Counted from the stretch's first letter, positions 1 through 13,011 are shown. The stretch is DNA of 64,000 nt from Timema cristinae (GCA_039000515.1 JBCFYV010000024.1:38738035-38802034); one strand, 5' to 3'. The notes: generated by a model not told the origin, from the sequence alone. Numbers and translations: made by a program.

Positions 1-59
1 TTTTTTCTGAAAGAAATAAACGTAGCTATTTACTTTACTAACGACTTCATTCGTCTCTT

Positions 60-306
60 ACCCGCTTCGGTAACCACGTGGTCTGATGTGTCATCCTCAC
101 ATTAGATTAGACTGGCGCTGAAGGGAAGATCAAGGTTCGAATCTCGGTTGGGTGTATTGCGGGTGGTATTTCCAAAATGTTTTTCCACTCTCACTCTACG
201 CAAATGCGGTTATACTTCCTCAAAATATAGACTTCGTTATTCTTAAAACCATTAGCGTAATCAATACATATACGAGTATGTATATCCTGAACGTGTAGTA
301 AGACAT
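60..306 (+). mobile_element. SINE family B
   Basis: Family B has a tRNA-like head, here cccgcttcggtaaccacgtg. Box B is ggttcgaatctcgg. The body has tttttccactctcactct and the 3' end is gaacgtgtagtaagac. Moderately diverged. Confidence 0.8.
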
Positions 307-879
307 ATTTCTAAAATAACTTCATTCTTTATTTTTAAATTCACATTGGCTATGATCAAAATACATTGACCTCAAGACATACAAATGAATTGTGTTATAT
401 TGTTGTGTACAATATTAGATCTAGTACACTCTTTGAATAAAATAATTTATCAGTCATATAAATTTAAAATTAATAGTGAAGTACAGGTTGTTTATCTCAT
501 CGTTATAAAAAATACTTTTTTCTAAAATCAATAGTTTTATTTATTTGTTTTACAATATATTTTCATATTAAAATTATGCTAAGAAACAGCAGGCAATTCA
601 AAATTAGTAGTCAGAGAGTAGCATTCAAACCATAGCTTTTTTTTTCCTGCCATTAAAACCCCAGGAAATTTAAAATCAGATTTAATTTTATAAACTAAAA
701 TAAAGTTTATTAACTATAATAATACCTTCTGGCGATATAATAAGAAGTTAAAGATCCATTTAATAGGTTAGACTTATTAAATTACGGATGGATTAAACTT
801 TTCCAAATTTTATGCTCCTGCTGAAGGTATCTTCTTTCAAAACATATTACCTGGATTAAATATCAAGCTAATGTAGTTT

Positions 880-1025
880 GGATTTTAGTGACAGGGATCA
901 AACCCCGGTCAGGTGTACTTAAGATGATATTTCCTAAATGGTCTACCAAATTACATCCAAGCAAATGCGTATAACACTTTGTATAAACTAAAATCTCTTC
1001 AACCATATTTATTAGCGATTCGTAC
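880..1025 (+). mobile_element. SINE family B, diverged fragment
   Basis: The box B region gggatcaaaccccggtcagg and tttcctaaatggt are recognisable; head and tail are decayed. Confidence 0.5.
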
Positions 1026-4000
1026 AGTCAGCATGGATATTGAAACGTGGTGGCAAAATTTGATGATATATTTTAAAATCCTTACAAAGATAGTTCTATG
1101 CTGTTCCAAACTAAAATGTCGTTCTAAGTTTTTTATTGGGCTTTCGAGCCGTTATTAAAATGCGTACTCCTCCTCTTCGCCTGAAATGAGAGAGGTTTGT
1201 AAACTCTCATCACCCGACGAGAAAAAGGAAATTTCAGTATATATTGCGGTATATTCATAAAAACTAAGAGATTAATAACTCTGATTTTAGAAGCAATCAA
1301 TTGTTTGGTCACTTAAACAATAATTTAAGGACGTTTCCTACCTGGGACGTCACGGCAGGTCCAGATAGTATTTCCCACGTAGGCCTAAATTAATATACGT
1401 TTTTTTAAGAGATAACGTTGAAACAAAAACCATATAAATTCTGTAAAAAATATTCTAAAATTAGGCTTACATTGTCACAAAATTATTATTTTAATATTTA
1501 AGTAGTTTTTAAATTATTTTTATAAATCGTCTACAATTTGGGCTATTTGGATTGATCAGGAAAATGGTCTGTAAGAATCTTTTGCAGGACGAAGATTATA
1601 AAAAAAATCATGGAAACAAATAGATATCTAGAACAGGAAACCAGAAAAATATTAATTTAAAAATCAAGTAAATGTTTTCAAGGTGCAAATAATATAGCGA
1701 CTGTGTAAACTCGTCAGAAGAAGAGGGAAAATGTTATCAGCAGATAAACAAGAGGCAACGCAGGGTTAACTGCTCGTTTTCTTTACTTTTTTATATTTCT
1801 AAGTGTGATAGTGCTTAGATTGCTTAGGCGTGCTAGATTAAGTAATTCTTTCATCAAATAACTCCCTTAGCTTCCCCCTCTCATTTTATCAGTGCAAATA
1901 AGAAGGCTGCACATTTTTTCTCTCTTATCTAATGAAGGGAGAGAAAACTTGATGGTAAAAACCCCATATCACAGCAAATTAACCGACATATTAAAAATAA
2001 TATATGTTTTAGTCAGATATTTTATTGAATTGTAGTTTTCCACATTATTTGATTGACAACAGCGAAATTGAGGGAATAATAACTTTTTAAATTTCAAAAT
2101 AAGTATTTTTCAATAGTGGATGTTTTTTAATATAGTAAAATAGATTTACTTGTCTTAATTTTAGTGTTTTCTTTTAATTAAAATACAGATGACGGCGCAC
2201 ATGCAATGCCTGGTTAGAGCTCTATAACTTAATTTAGTGTGTGTGTTTTGTTTTTTGTTTATCATCAGGTCTAACTACCCATTCGGTTTTTACGCTTATG
2301 TACAAGTTACGATTAATGTTTAAAATATGAATACTATTTTAGAGGTGTGCCCGGATTTTCATGGAGATCGTGGAAAACAATTTGGAAAAATCACCCTAAG
2401 TACACCCGACCCAGTTTCGATCCTAGATCTTCCCGTCATTGGCTGTCTAGTCTACTGCAAGAAAATTTAGGTGTTCACCGCTCTACAAACACATCTTTAT
2501 TTTCACTCATATTAGAGAGGAATTAATAAATTTGAAAACTTCCTTAACAATCTTTCTTAAAGCATATCTAACCTAATGGATTTTAAAAGAAAGTAAAACT
2601 TCAATTTATATTATACATTTTTTCCTTTGGTTTTATATATTTTGTGTTCGTGGGTGTGTGGCTGTGTGAAGTCATAATGGTGTGAGTAGGTGTGGGTGGG
2701 GGAGGGGGTAAAGGGTGCTATTAATTCCAGATATGTTACTGTAGAAATAAAATTAATAATTTATAACTATGTCTTTTAAGAAACCACAAAGTCGGACCCT
2801 TACTAAGTATTTAGGCGTGACCTTTAAAAGTACACATTTGTATTATAAAATGCTTGATAATTTTTAATTCAGTAGTTAATAAACATTCCTAATAATAATA
2901 GTACGACTATTTTCCCTCTTTCTCCTTAACTACATTTTCATCACAAGTGTTGTAGCTACTTTTTCCTCACATTCTAAACAAATAAGTTCCCACCAGAAAC
3001 GCCAGACAAATTCTTACACTGAAACTTAATTTGATCTTTCTACGTCAAGTTTAATTTTACTCCGCTATAAACTAGCCGAAAGAGAAGGAAGTGTATCAAA
3101 ATTCCTTTAAACAGAAAAAAAAAAATCAAGAGGTGTTCATTAAGCTTGACGTCATCTTCAGATATTTTCCACCCCACGTCACTAGAATATCTCACATAAG
3201 ATTTTCAAACTAGACGTGATTTCAAGATAATAAGCCAATAATTACATCATGCATCACCTCTCACAAGACTTACTGAGCCTTTTTGAGAGGCTGAAGGTGT
3301 TTTTAATCATCGCTCCGGTGTGAATTCATCGGATGAGTTGTGAAGTATATAAACTGGTAATTAACTACAAGTTGTACGTATGTTGTATGTTCGCTTAGAT
3401 ACTCCTTTCAAGAAATAATTTTAAGTTGCTTTCATCGTCGGGAGCTTAAAAGTCGAAACCGATATAATTGTTGCGCAATATAACATGTGAAAGACTAGAC
3501 ATTTTAAATTATTGGAAAGTGGCTTACGAGTAATGGAGGATAGCTATATAACATCACATTGTTTGAAGTATATAAAATAAAGTTTGTTGAAAAAATAAAA
3601 GATAGAAGAAACCTAATTATTTCCCCGCTTCCAACTTCAGTTGAAAAATAACTGGATTCCAGGAAATAAACGAACGCTTCACCCACAAACGAAGCTCCCC
3701 CCGCTCCCTTTCTAGCCCCCTTAAACAAAATCCCCCCCCCCCACCTCCTTCCGCCCAACTCGTCAAACCCTTCCTCCGACCCGAAAACCTCCCGGTAATC
3801 CGCTTGCCATTCCAACGCAGCTCTGGACTTCTCGACAAACGGTGAACATTCCATGAATTTAAATGCCTGTTTGAACCATCGCTATTCAGCCACGTCCCTT
3901 TTGCCTGACCCCACTAGCCCCCCAAACCCCTAAATCCTGAACTCCATCCTCTTATCCCGGTGAAGTTATGTCTCGAACACTCCAACATACCCACTAGGTC

Positions 4001-5030
4001 CCTCAATCGATGTTGAGGGTTCCCTTCCTAAAAAATAAAATAAAAAAAATCCAAAATTTGAACCATCGGGATTAGGTGTCAATCATGTGTCAACATTTTT
4101 CTTTTTCTTGTCTCTTTCAAATTTGTAGTGGATGAAATCATGTAGAGAGCTTCTGTTGTTTCAATTTAGGATTTTATTTTATGAAAACTATAAATTTAAT
4201 CCATCTATCTTTATTAAGAATTGAAGAGTTGGGCTTATCTGTCATGAACATTGCACGGTATTTACCACAAGTAGAGGTAACGAAATTTTAAAAATTAGTA
4301 GCCCCTGTACATGAACATATGCACCTTAAAGCTCAAATTTTAAAATCTTGATTAGATGTTTTTAATTAATTAAAAACTGGCCAAGCTTCAAGCGCTCCCT
4401 TCTGCCTCACCAGCACTAACTTTAAATTACTTTGCACACACAATCATTAAACTACTTGGACAACGTTGGGTACTTCAGCTAGTTATTATATTAATAAAAA
4501 ACTAATATTAATATTTCATTTGAATTATAAAATGTTTGTGAATGTAATTCCATTACATAATAGTAATGGTTATCCGAGATTTTATCATCCGAGATTCCGT
4601 ATTATCCGATGTAGTTAGACTTCATGATAACTGTCTAGAAAATGATCCGCATTAAACGGGTTCAGCCGTCTAGCATGAGTACTGGAGTGAATTATCGTGT
4701 GACTCATTGTCTCTGTGTATTGTAGCGCTGTACGTATTGTTCGCAGCTACACCTAGCGGAGTGAGCTTGCCACTGACCGTTAAGGCTTTGTGACACTGAG
4801 ATACTTCACTAGCCACTACTTAATTAGAGGCTATTGCATTTTCCAGATAATTCTATGTCACATTGTGTTAAGGTAGCGGCGAGTACAGCAAATCACGTGG
4901 TTTTTTTGTTTTTTTAGATTGGTAAATAACATCCGCTACTGCAATGCGATTCCACTGTCGCACTGGGTGACTAGAGCGCTACTCGCTAGCGGCGAGCGAG
5001 TCGCGTGACCCTCAATATCTTAAAATAGAG
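1026..5030. other. upstream intron/flank, no gene recognised
   Basis: AT-rich apart from a B SINE (2265-2490) and two richer islands. One is 3640-3990, C-rich with poorly coding open stretches on the minus strand. The other is 4640-5010, with many CG-containing words such as ctagcggcgagcgagtcgcg. I could not assign either island. No missing dpr 5' exon was found here. Confidence 0.5.
2265..2490 (-). mobile_element. SINE family B
   Basis: Reverse orientation: tail actacccattcggttttt, then ggaaaaatcaccctaagtac, then the box B region cccagtttcgatcctagatc and the head remnant. Confidence 0.72.
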
Positions 5031-5034
5031 ACAT

Positions 5035-5790
5035 TTATTCCAAACTCGTAGGACATGTGAAACGAAATAATAAACATTGCTGCTTAAACTTTTAACAAAA
5101 AGTATGGATGTAATAATATACACTGTTACAGAAACATTGATAAAAGAGGAGAATCTCTGTCCACCAAAGAGCATAAAAATAAATTTCATATTTCTAATCA
5201 CTACATAAATATATATGTACGTTTGCTCATAGCTGAGAAACTTTTGGTTTTGTAAGAATATATTCCAGATTAAATATATTTTTAATTTTAAGAGTACTAC
5301 AACTTTACAATGATTATTTATTTAACATTTAAAGTAGTTGAGAAGATATGATCCAATTTAGAAATGTATGCTTATGTAAATTCTTTAAATTCATTTTAGT
5401 GGGAAAATGAGAATGCCACTTTTTTGTAATGTTAAACCACGCCTAGATACAAAATTGAGTGAAAATCGTTAGTGTATTTTTAGAAAATCTATTTTTGTTC
5501 TTTTTACCCTTCAGGAAACTATTCTTAATTTAAGGTTTGGATATCTAATGCCAAAAAACCCTCGAGGGACCTTATGAAAACTCTTTATACCAAATTTTAG
5601 CCTGAATGGTAAAATTGTTTCGGCTCTAGTCCGATATATGGAGAAGCAAACAGGTACCATCGTGAAAACCGCTTTTCGGTTTCAGGGTGTCATGAAACGT
5701 GGGCATTTATCAAATCTTGAGTTTAATTTTTCTTGATTACAATACTTCTCTCTTCTAGGAGGTTGAGCCAAGGTAAAAATGAGTGAGTAA
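5035..5790 (-). repeat. dispersed repeat family F, copy 1
   Basis: In reverse complement the order of blocks is ggttttcacgatggtacc, aaatttggtataaagagttt, aggtccctcgaggg, gcattagatatccaaacc, and near the end caatgtttctgtaacagtgt. The same order is found in copy 2 (13425-14055) and copy 3 (42580-43140). No coding sequence is recognised; it could be a LINE 3' region or a non-autonomous DNA element. Confidence 0.6.
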
Positions 5791-6680
5791 CAAAGATAAA
5801 CACCTTAAGCTATCATAAGAGATTTTAGGGAAGCCTTCTCAAATTCATTTCTACTGAATTCGTCAGTTAAATCATATTAGGTGTTACAACGAATATGATG
5901 CCCAGGTGGCCTCCTAAAGTTTGGTGCATACCTGTACTTATCGTATCACCTCTCTTAGGATTGGTACGTACTATTTAAGTTGGCACATAATTGTAGACTT
6001 TGTTTGTTCTGGAAGGTAGTAAGATTGCCCTGAAAGTTATCGCTATGGTAGCTTATAATAATAAGATAAGGGATGGACCATTAACTGTTTATTAAAAGAA
6101 GAAACAAAACCATGTAGTGTGGGTTAGTAAGTAGTGGATAAATCAAGAAATTTAAAGCTAATTTAAAGTTGTTTTATTATTTAGTAAAGAGTTAGGACTT
6201 AGAACCATTGAATATAAAACAATTTGAACTGTATGAGAATTCGGTCTATGAAACCAAATTTTGTCTCAATAATGTAATTAATTACTCTTCATCCATTTAT
6301 AGACGTGAACTATCCATTTAATTATTGATATATCTGACCGCAAGATGTGGTCAAAGGGTATCGGAGAGATCCTAAACATACCTGTAGTTCAGCAGTCAGT
6401 AATCAGGAGTTTGCGCACACTTAGACCGGCTTGCAACGGCGTGTATCGAATCGTTACGCAAAGGAAAATATTATCTCACCACAAACATTACTAATAACCG
6501 TCTGATTTGGGCAATAGCGAGTCCATCCCGCAAAATGTGAGCTACCCTTTCAAACTAAGCCCTTTACCTATTCCTAAATTATAAAAGACTGTATGATATC
6601 AGTATTAAACGAAGTGATTACTTAAGTAAATCTAAATTGATTGTTATCTCTTCCATTGAACGAGTCCCAGTGTCAGAAAC
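5791..6680. other. unassigned AT-rich stretch
   Basis: No open frame of note and no recognisable repeat or motif. Confidence 0.5.
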
Positions 6681-6692
6681 CACTACAGCTTG

Positions 6693-6982
6693 AAGGGTGA
6701 CCTTGCGGTCTAGGGGTAAGGTGTCCGACTTCTGTGCTGGGGTCCGGGGTTCAATCCTTGGTCCCGGCACAGATTTATCTGCTTACCAAACCCTTCCTTC
6801 ATCTCTGACAAGATATTTTGTGAATGTGGGGAATGCCAGGCCCCCACCGTGGTTCGGATCCCACGTTAAACTGTAGGTCATCCATTTCATCTCACAATCA
6901 CCCTACCATTACACATTAGCGTAAGTGTGTATAATCCGAACGGGTAGTAATACGCGGTACTAAATAATAATAATAATAATAA
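6693..6982 (+). mobile_element. SINE family A, full length
   Basis: The tRNA-like head has a box A region ggtctaggggtaaggtgt and a box B-like ggggttcaatcct. A body containing cgtggttcggatcccacg follows, then the tail cgaacgggtagtaa and an (AAT)n end. It is flanked by a perfect 12-bp duplication CACTACAGCTTG (6681-6692 and 6983-6994), so both ends are certain. Confidence 0.92.
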
Positions 6983-7184
6983 CACTACAGCTTGTAGAAT
7001 CGAAACTGTTGGATCAGAAACATTTAACGTAATCACAAACCTGGAACGGGTGTAAATGATATTTATAGCGGTTTATGAGTCTACAGATACCATGGATATC
7101 GTTCATTTTAGCTAATTCAGGCGTTATTTCGTTGGCAGCCATTTACATTAAGCACTGTTTGTGACACTTCTTCTGGATGAAAAT

Positions 7185-8055
7185 ACTACTGGACAAGTTA
7201 CTTTCGAAAAAAAAAATCAAAATTATTCGCTAAAAACAAAACAGATCCTCAGGATGTTTGTATCATTGTAATGGATATTGCTCCTTCCAATACAAAAAGA
7301 AAGTGGTTTAGTTGCAAAATTGACAGCTGCATACCATAATATACCTTACACTGCATTATTCAACAAAATACCTCGTGCGCCAGACTTTCGGGTGACAAAG
7401 TATGTTTTAGACTCTCTTGAGAAAATTTTTGACCGTTTTAGATCAAAGTCTAACTATTAATACGGGGTGTTTCGCGAATAATTATTAGCAGACATGTCTG
7501 TAGAACACTAAGATCTTATGATTTTGTTGGTTAAGCAAAGCAGTGGTAGAGAGGTTTATTGAGATCAAAGATGAGATAGTCGTGTTTCTTGGATCTAGCT
7601 ATAAAAGGAGATGCATAATTCAAAACTTTCTGCAGAATGAAGATTTAATTGTGTAAAGCTAGTTTATCATGCAATGTACTTTGTCACACTAATTTGTCTA
7701 TTGGCCAACTTCAAGGAAAATACAAATGTATAGTGAATATAATTGAAAGGCTTGACATATTTTCTTTGGGCTAGACATAAGGGAAATTACTTCATTTTCT
7801 GAAATTGCGTGAAATTTTTGATGCTTCGTCAAAGGGTATTATTCCAATTATGTTTAATTATTTTAGTAATTGGAAGAAGAAAATTTAGGACCGATTTAAA
7901 GAGTTCAACATTGGTAAAGAAATAATGAAATATGATCAAAATCCATTCAAGTTCGAGGGACCAAAATATTTTACCTCAAATTGATGAAGGGCCTTTTCTA
8001 GAATTAACAGATCTGAGATTATCACAGGCACTTTCAAGATGTAGTTTTGGTGCAG
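7185..8055 (+). pseudogene. hAT-like (GTF2IRD2/ZBED-type) transposase remnant
   Basis: Broken pieces in several frames match the order of hAT-derived GTF2IRD2-like proteins. DIAPSNTKRK is at 7274-7303 (expected DGAPSMTGK). SGLVAKLTAAYHN follows after a frameshift, then TKYVLDSLEKIFDRFRS. Further on come LQGKYKCIVNIIERLDIF (near 7715), FSNWKKKI..RFKEF (near 7870) and YDQNPFKFE (near 7940). Many stops lie between. No terminal inverted repeats were identified. The assignment rests on short motifs in the right order and is moderate. Confidence 0.5.
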
Positions 8056-8437
8056 TTTTGCATTGATATTAATTCAAGCATGTTTCCAAACGTTAAAAAA
8101 AAAAGCTGGTTTTGTTCTTATTATCTACGTTCGGGTCTACGTTTGCTTGTGAATAATCTTTTTTATGCATATCTACGCTATCAAGTACAACACCTAGACC
8201 TCACTGAAAAATAAGCGGCTATAAGTTCGTCTTCGAATCGCTCTGGAGACGTGTGAACTAAATTTTTCCCAAGTTAGTAAGGGACCAGTCGTATTATTTT
8301 TCCCATTAAGTATTTATATTAGTTTTAACTATGATAATTTACTTTCAAATGATTTTGACATGATTTAATTTTTCATATTTGCTAGTATTTTTCTTAATTT
8401 TTTATTTTAAGTCACCGAAATAGATTAATAGGATATT

Positions 8438-8672
8438 ACTCGCTTCAATGGCCTCATGGTCTAACGCGCTACTCTAGCAGTAGACTAGACCACTGATGAC
8501 GGGAGATACAGGTTCAAATCTCAGTTGAGTGTACTGAGAGTAGTTTTTTCCAAAATGGCTTTAACCTCTTCTTCCTAAAAAAAATATAACCTTAATAATT
8601 CCTAGAACTATTTGCGTAATTAGTACATGAGCATATAACTCGAACGGGTAGTATGCTGTGCTAAAAAAAAAG
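8438..8672 (+). mobile_element. SINE family B, near full length
   Basis: Head cgcttcaatggcctcatggt, box B caggttcaaatctcagttg, tail cgaacgggtagtatgctgtg, A-run end. Confidence 0.82.
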
Positions 8673-9885
8673 TGTAACCAAATGGACATTGGACTTTTTT
8701 TTTCTCCCTTTCAACTACAAAAGTATAATCTAATAACGTTCAAAACTACGGCCAGACCGGATTACATATCTGGCCCACCAAATATTCTTATTTTTTGGAC
8801 GGTCCCTCTTGAGTAAACAATAGTTTAAATAGCCTTGCCTTAGATCATTCGACCATCGAAGAGGGTAACATTGATGCTATTCCACACCAAAGTAGATCGT
8901 TATGGTCCCTTATAGAATAAACATGGTTAAAATTGTTTGATAACCGGTGAGTTTGCCTTATCGATCAATTTAATGGCGGTCGTATGTCAATCAACCATTG
9001 CATATGAAGAGAGAGATGGTCAGCTGATTGAGAGGGTTGACATAGATTCTCACAATGCTTCGATGGATTGTTTATTTGTGTGCCTTAGAGACAATGTGCC
9101 AGCTATTGGTGACTTATACTAATTAAATATAGTGCAAACACAATAGCCAAATCCTAAACAGTTAATTTTAATTATAGAAAACAAACCTTGTTTAGAATTT
9201 AACCGGAGACTTTCAATAAACTAAAGCTTCCCACTCGTTAAAGGATTAAATATTTGAAGGAGATTATTAATATAAGTGCTTTTATAATACATTTTTATCG
9301 AAAAAGATGTATTGGAAATATTTAGATCTGTTTTTTCATCGTTATTGACAACCGCACTGGTGGTAACGTGATGTAAAGCATCACACTCATAAAATACTGT
9401 ATCGTTGGAATGGAACCATTGAAGCTAAAACTTTGGATTGGATATTAATATTTAGGATCACATAGCTTTAGTCGAGTTGCGTTATATATCAGTAAGGTGT
9501 ATTTTAAATACTCATAGCCAAAATTTTAAAGTAAGATCATTTTATACTCGTAAAATACAAACATGTTTTACAGCCAACAGTTTTCTTTATTATTAATATA
9601 ATTTTATGGGTATTGATAGAATAAATCAAAAGTGACAGCTGCAAATATATTACCCGACGTTTATCTAGTAATTCTCTAGCTGCCAGATAAGGATCTTCAT
9701 ATGAAAATCTGACTATTACTATATTTGATATTTCATCATTGATTTTACGACAATGTTGTCAATAAAATGGTTACTATTTTTGGTATAAAACTCAACAATT
9801 CAGCTTTACTTTTTTTATCTGGAGTAATTAACGTACATTTTCTTAACCAACTGACTATAAAATAACACGAATTCATTAATGCGAA
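8673..9885. other. unassigned stretch upstream of first visible exon
   Basis: One 61-codon open stretch at 8937-9122 has no recognisable similarity. The rest is AT-rich. Confidence 0.45.
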
Positions 9886-9985
9886 AGAGGAAGTCCCAGT
9901 TTCACCATTCCAGGAATCGAACCTAAAGCCCTTAACTAAGTAGAATGAGGTGCTACCGACTGAACTAAGGTTTCAGATTTTGAAT
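9886..9985 (-). mobile_element. SINE-like family D
   Basis: In reverse complement: gaaaccttagttcagtcggt, then ttaggttcgattcctggaat. These look like tRNA boxes A and B, but no cloverleaf forms. It ends about 75 bp before the first visible dpr exon. Confidence 0.6.
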
Positions 9986-10058
9986 TCACCTAATATTTTA
10001 TGAAAATCTTAAGCAATATTTTTCAATGTGTAATTTATTCGCCCTTTGTATGTGACAG

Positions 10059-10269
10059 GTATCATGGATAAGAAGGCGAGACTCCCATATCCTGACTGTG
10101 GACCGCTACACGTTCATCGCCGATGAACGATTCCAAGCGTTCCTAGTGGAAGCGACGGACACGTGGACCTTGCAGATCAAATACGTACAGGCGAGGGACG
10201 CCGGTCAGTACGAGTGCCAAGTCAGCACCGAGCCCAAGATGAGCCACTTCATCACGCTGAATGTAGTCG
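10059..10269 (+). CDS. dpr: dpr-family gene, internal coding exon (second half of Ig1)
   Basis: This exon encodes 70 residues of a Dpr protein, a neuronal cell-surface immunoglobulin protein that binds DIP partners during synaptic wiring. It opens VSWIRRRDSHIL (core Trp at residue 3). WTLQIKYVQ follows, then DAGQYECQVSTEPKMS, which holds the second Ig1 cysteine at residue 53, and it ends FITLNVV. The acceptor is gacag/gta with AG at 10057-10058, and the donor is gtcg/GTGAGT starting at 10270. The exon ends in phase 1 and its last G joins TG at 41455 to make a Val codon. The first Ig1 cysteine, the signal peptide and the start codon are not in this window. GC content and codon use are clearly higher than in the surrounding intron. 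Family assignment is strong; which dpr paralogue it is cannot be decided by eye. Confidence 0.93.
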
Positions 10270-10283
10270 GTGAGTGTAATGTA

Positions 10284-10565
10284 TTATTATTATTCAGCAC
10301 CGCGTCTTTACTACCATTCGGGTTATAACGCACTTACGCTAATGTGTAAATGGTAGGGTGATTGTGAGATGAAATGAAGGTACCTACAGTTTAACGTGGA
10401 ATCCGAACCACGGTGGAGGCCTGGCATTCCCCACATTCACAAGATGTCTTGTCAGAGGTGAAGGAAGGGTTTGGTAATCAGATAAACCTGTGCCGGGACC
10501 GAGGATTGATCCCCGGCCGCCAGCACAGAAGTCTGACACCTTACCCCTAGACCACCAGGTCACCC
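10284..10565 (-). mobile_element. SINE family A at the dpr splice donor
   Basis: This is a full-length copy in reverse orientation. The 11-bp duplication AGTGTAATGTA is at 10273-10283 and 10566-10576. The left copy includes bases 4-14 of the intron, so the insertion was within the splice donor context and the donor GTGAGT is intact. Confidence 0.92.
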
Positions 10566-10579
10566 AGTGTAATGTAGGA

Positions 10580-11620
10580 GAAACCCAGTCTGCATTGAGC
10601 CAAAAATGACATTACATCGCTTATAATGTAGTTGTTGAGTGCTAATTAGAACTATTTAAGTCAGCATTTATCCTCGAAATTATCACGAAGCTGTATCCTG
10701 ATATCACCCTGTAATTAAAACCCGAACTGTACCTTAACTCTATATTTAATTCGTATGGATTTTAAGTTGTTATATGATTATTAAAATTTCAAAGCTTTCT
10801 CAAAAGTTGAACACTTTACAATATTGACATTCAAGTATATAAATAAATACGCACGGTTTTGTTGTTCGTGACCCACTGTGGTGTAAAAATTATATAATCC
10901 CCCACCCACTGCAAAAATGATTTAGAATTACGGTCGATTTCGTACACATTTTTTTTTTTTCGAAGAATATGCGGCATATTTTTATCACAGTATCTCTTAA
11001 ACGTAGTTCTAAACCAGATTAACAATATTTTCTTCAGAAATTTGTTAAAAATAACATAATTAAAAATCTAGTTAAATTTTTAATAATCCGATCTCGAGGT
11101 GCATCGGGCCCCTTCCGTATATCTATGTTAAAAATTTCATATCTCTGCATGCGTAGATTTGTTGGACATCGCACACAAACAAACAAACACACACACACAA
11201 TAAACACTTCTTTTTATAAGTTAGATGGTTTGTTTAAAGGTATAGACGTGATTTTTTTTATAGTGAATGAGAAGTTTATTTGTGAATTAGCATATATTTA
11301 GTTCTTAACTTTATATTTTAAGCTATAGAACACGCGAGGGAAAAAAAATTTAGGCAAATAACTTTTAATTTTTTTAAATATGTACAAAATCTCATAAATG
11401 ACTGAACATCAATGGCTTAATAGAATCAAATTATTTAACGCTTGCTCTTATAATACAATATGATGTATATAAAGACCTCTGGTAATAAAACAAGCCTAGA
11501 TTTACAAGACAGGATTCAATCAAACAAAACAAACGTACCTTTATCAAATGCTATGTGAAATGTTTGAAAAGAAGAGGCTATATATAGCTTAAATACAGCA
11601 TCTTTAGATTTAGTAACAAG
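10580..11620. other. unassigned intronic stretch
   Basis: AT-rich. Holds the single unit related to the 39-bp repeat (11093) and an (AC)-rich run near 11185. Confidence 0.5.
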
Positions 11621-11621
11621 G

Positions 11622-11800
11622 AGACATGGTGGTCTAGGGGTAAGTTGTCAGACTTTGTGTTAGAAGTCCGGGTCAATCTTGGTCCCGGCACAGATTTATC
11701 GGATTACCAATCCCTTCCTTCACCTCTGACAAAATGTATGGAATATCAGCCCCCACCGTCGTTCGGAACTCACGTTAAACTATAAGTCCCCTCTGCTTTC
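11622..11800 (+). mobile_element. SINE family A, 3'-truncated and diverged
   Basis: Head (ggtggtctaggggtaag), middle (cccggcacagatttatc) and part of the body (acgttaaactataagtcc) are recognisable. The tail is missing. Confidence 0.8.
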
Positions 11801-12017
11801 CCACCATCATCATATCTATAACCCTATCATCTTATCTTATATGTGGGTAATGGAAATCATCTTAATGGTGTCCTCAATCTCAGAAATGAATGCCTTCATA
11901 CGTCAGGAGTGTAGCAGAGGTAAGAGAAGGTCGAATGGTAAAATCTCGAGCATTATCTCCACCCATATTTAGTAACAAACCATTTATTCCAGTCCTTCGT
12001 CAACATGCTTTCCTGCA

Positions 12018-12245
12018 CATTTCAATGGTTACATGGTCTAACGCGTCATTTTTACCATAAACTGGATTGCCAATTATATGTAGATCAGGGTTCAAATCTT
12101 GGTCGGGTGCATTGAAGGTGTTTTTTTTCCCTTAATGGTTCTATCTCCACAAAAAATGTTAATATATTCCTTCTAAACTGAATATTGAACATCCCTAGCA
12201 CAATAGTGTAAATAACGGGTAGTATATCACAATGCACATTAAAAC
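12018..12245 (+). mobile_element. SINE family B
   Basis: Head tcaatggttacatggtctaa, box B cagggttcaaatcttggtcg, tail aacgggtagtatatc. Confidence 0.78.
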
Positions 12246-13010
12246 AAAACATATTTTACCGTTGTGAATCTTACAGATATTGGTAAAGAACGAGGATCAC
12301 CCTTCTCGCCTTAAAAGAATTGCTAACGTAAATAAAATCCAAACTAAAATACCGTTCAAGAAAGTTTGACGCAATCGTTCTAGAGTGGGGGGGGGGGGGT
12401 AAGGGGGGGGGGAGAATTTCGCCTTGTACTAATATGGTCGACGAAAAAAGGTACTAAAAGCATCACCGCCAACGACTACACAAACACTGTCGACGTCATG
12501 TTATTGTCGTGTAAGCATGTAAGGGGGAGGGTGAGTCTCCACGACAGCTCTAGAGAAGGCCGTGACTGGTCTAATGCCATGAGCATTACAAGGATACGTG
12601 ACAGGGCGAGCTACGACAAGAAGGCCACGAATACAAAACATCGTCTCCACAAAGAATATTCTTCTCGCCGCACCACGGCTTGTGTAGGCTTCTTTATGTG
12701 AAAAACATCCCCCCCCCCTCTCTCTCTTTCTCGTCGACGAAAACAAGTTACTAGGGAAGCACACACAATACATCTAAACGGACTGCCCCATTTGCCAAGG
12801 ATATATGTCATCTTCTGTTGATCTAAATGCCACATACACGTGGGTGATGTTTTACTACCCCATTCAGTAGAGGAACATGTACTTAAATTAAGATGGAAGC
12901 TATCAAGAGACATACAGCGTCGTTGCTACTACGAAATGTACGATGGTCATTGATTTTATCCCTGTTTTGGGAAAAGTATTTTACTCGTGTTAATTTTATT
13001 TTTCAGCCAG
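12246..13010. other. intronic stretch with GC-richer island
   Basis: G-runs at 12386-12414 are followed by a GC-richer island 12480-12920. It has short overlapping open stretches on both strands and no protein similarity that I can see. Confidence 0.45.
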
Positions 13011-13011
13011 A

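Noticed and set aside
3504..3854. 116-codon open stretch on the minus strand
   Set aside because: Its Gly-rich part is the translation of a C homopolymer and surrounding C-rich DNA; no domain and no relation to dpr.
8937..9122. missing upstream dpr exon
   Set aside because: The 61-codon reading has no Ig features, no suitable Cys context and no matching donor phase.
12498..12913. overlapping open stretches on both strands
   Set aside because: Short, mutually overlapping, and a result of GC-richer composition with few stops; no motif supports a gene.
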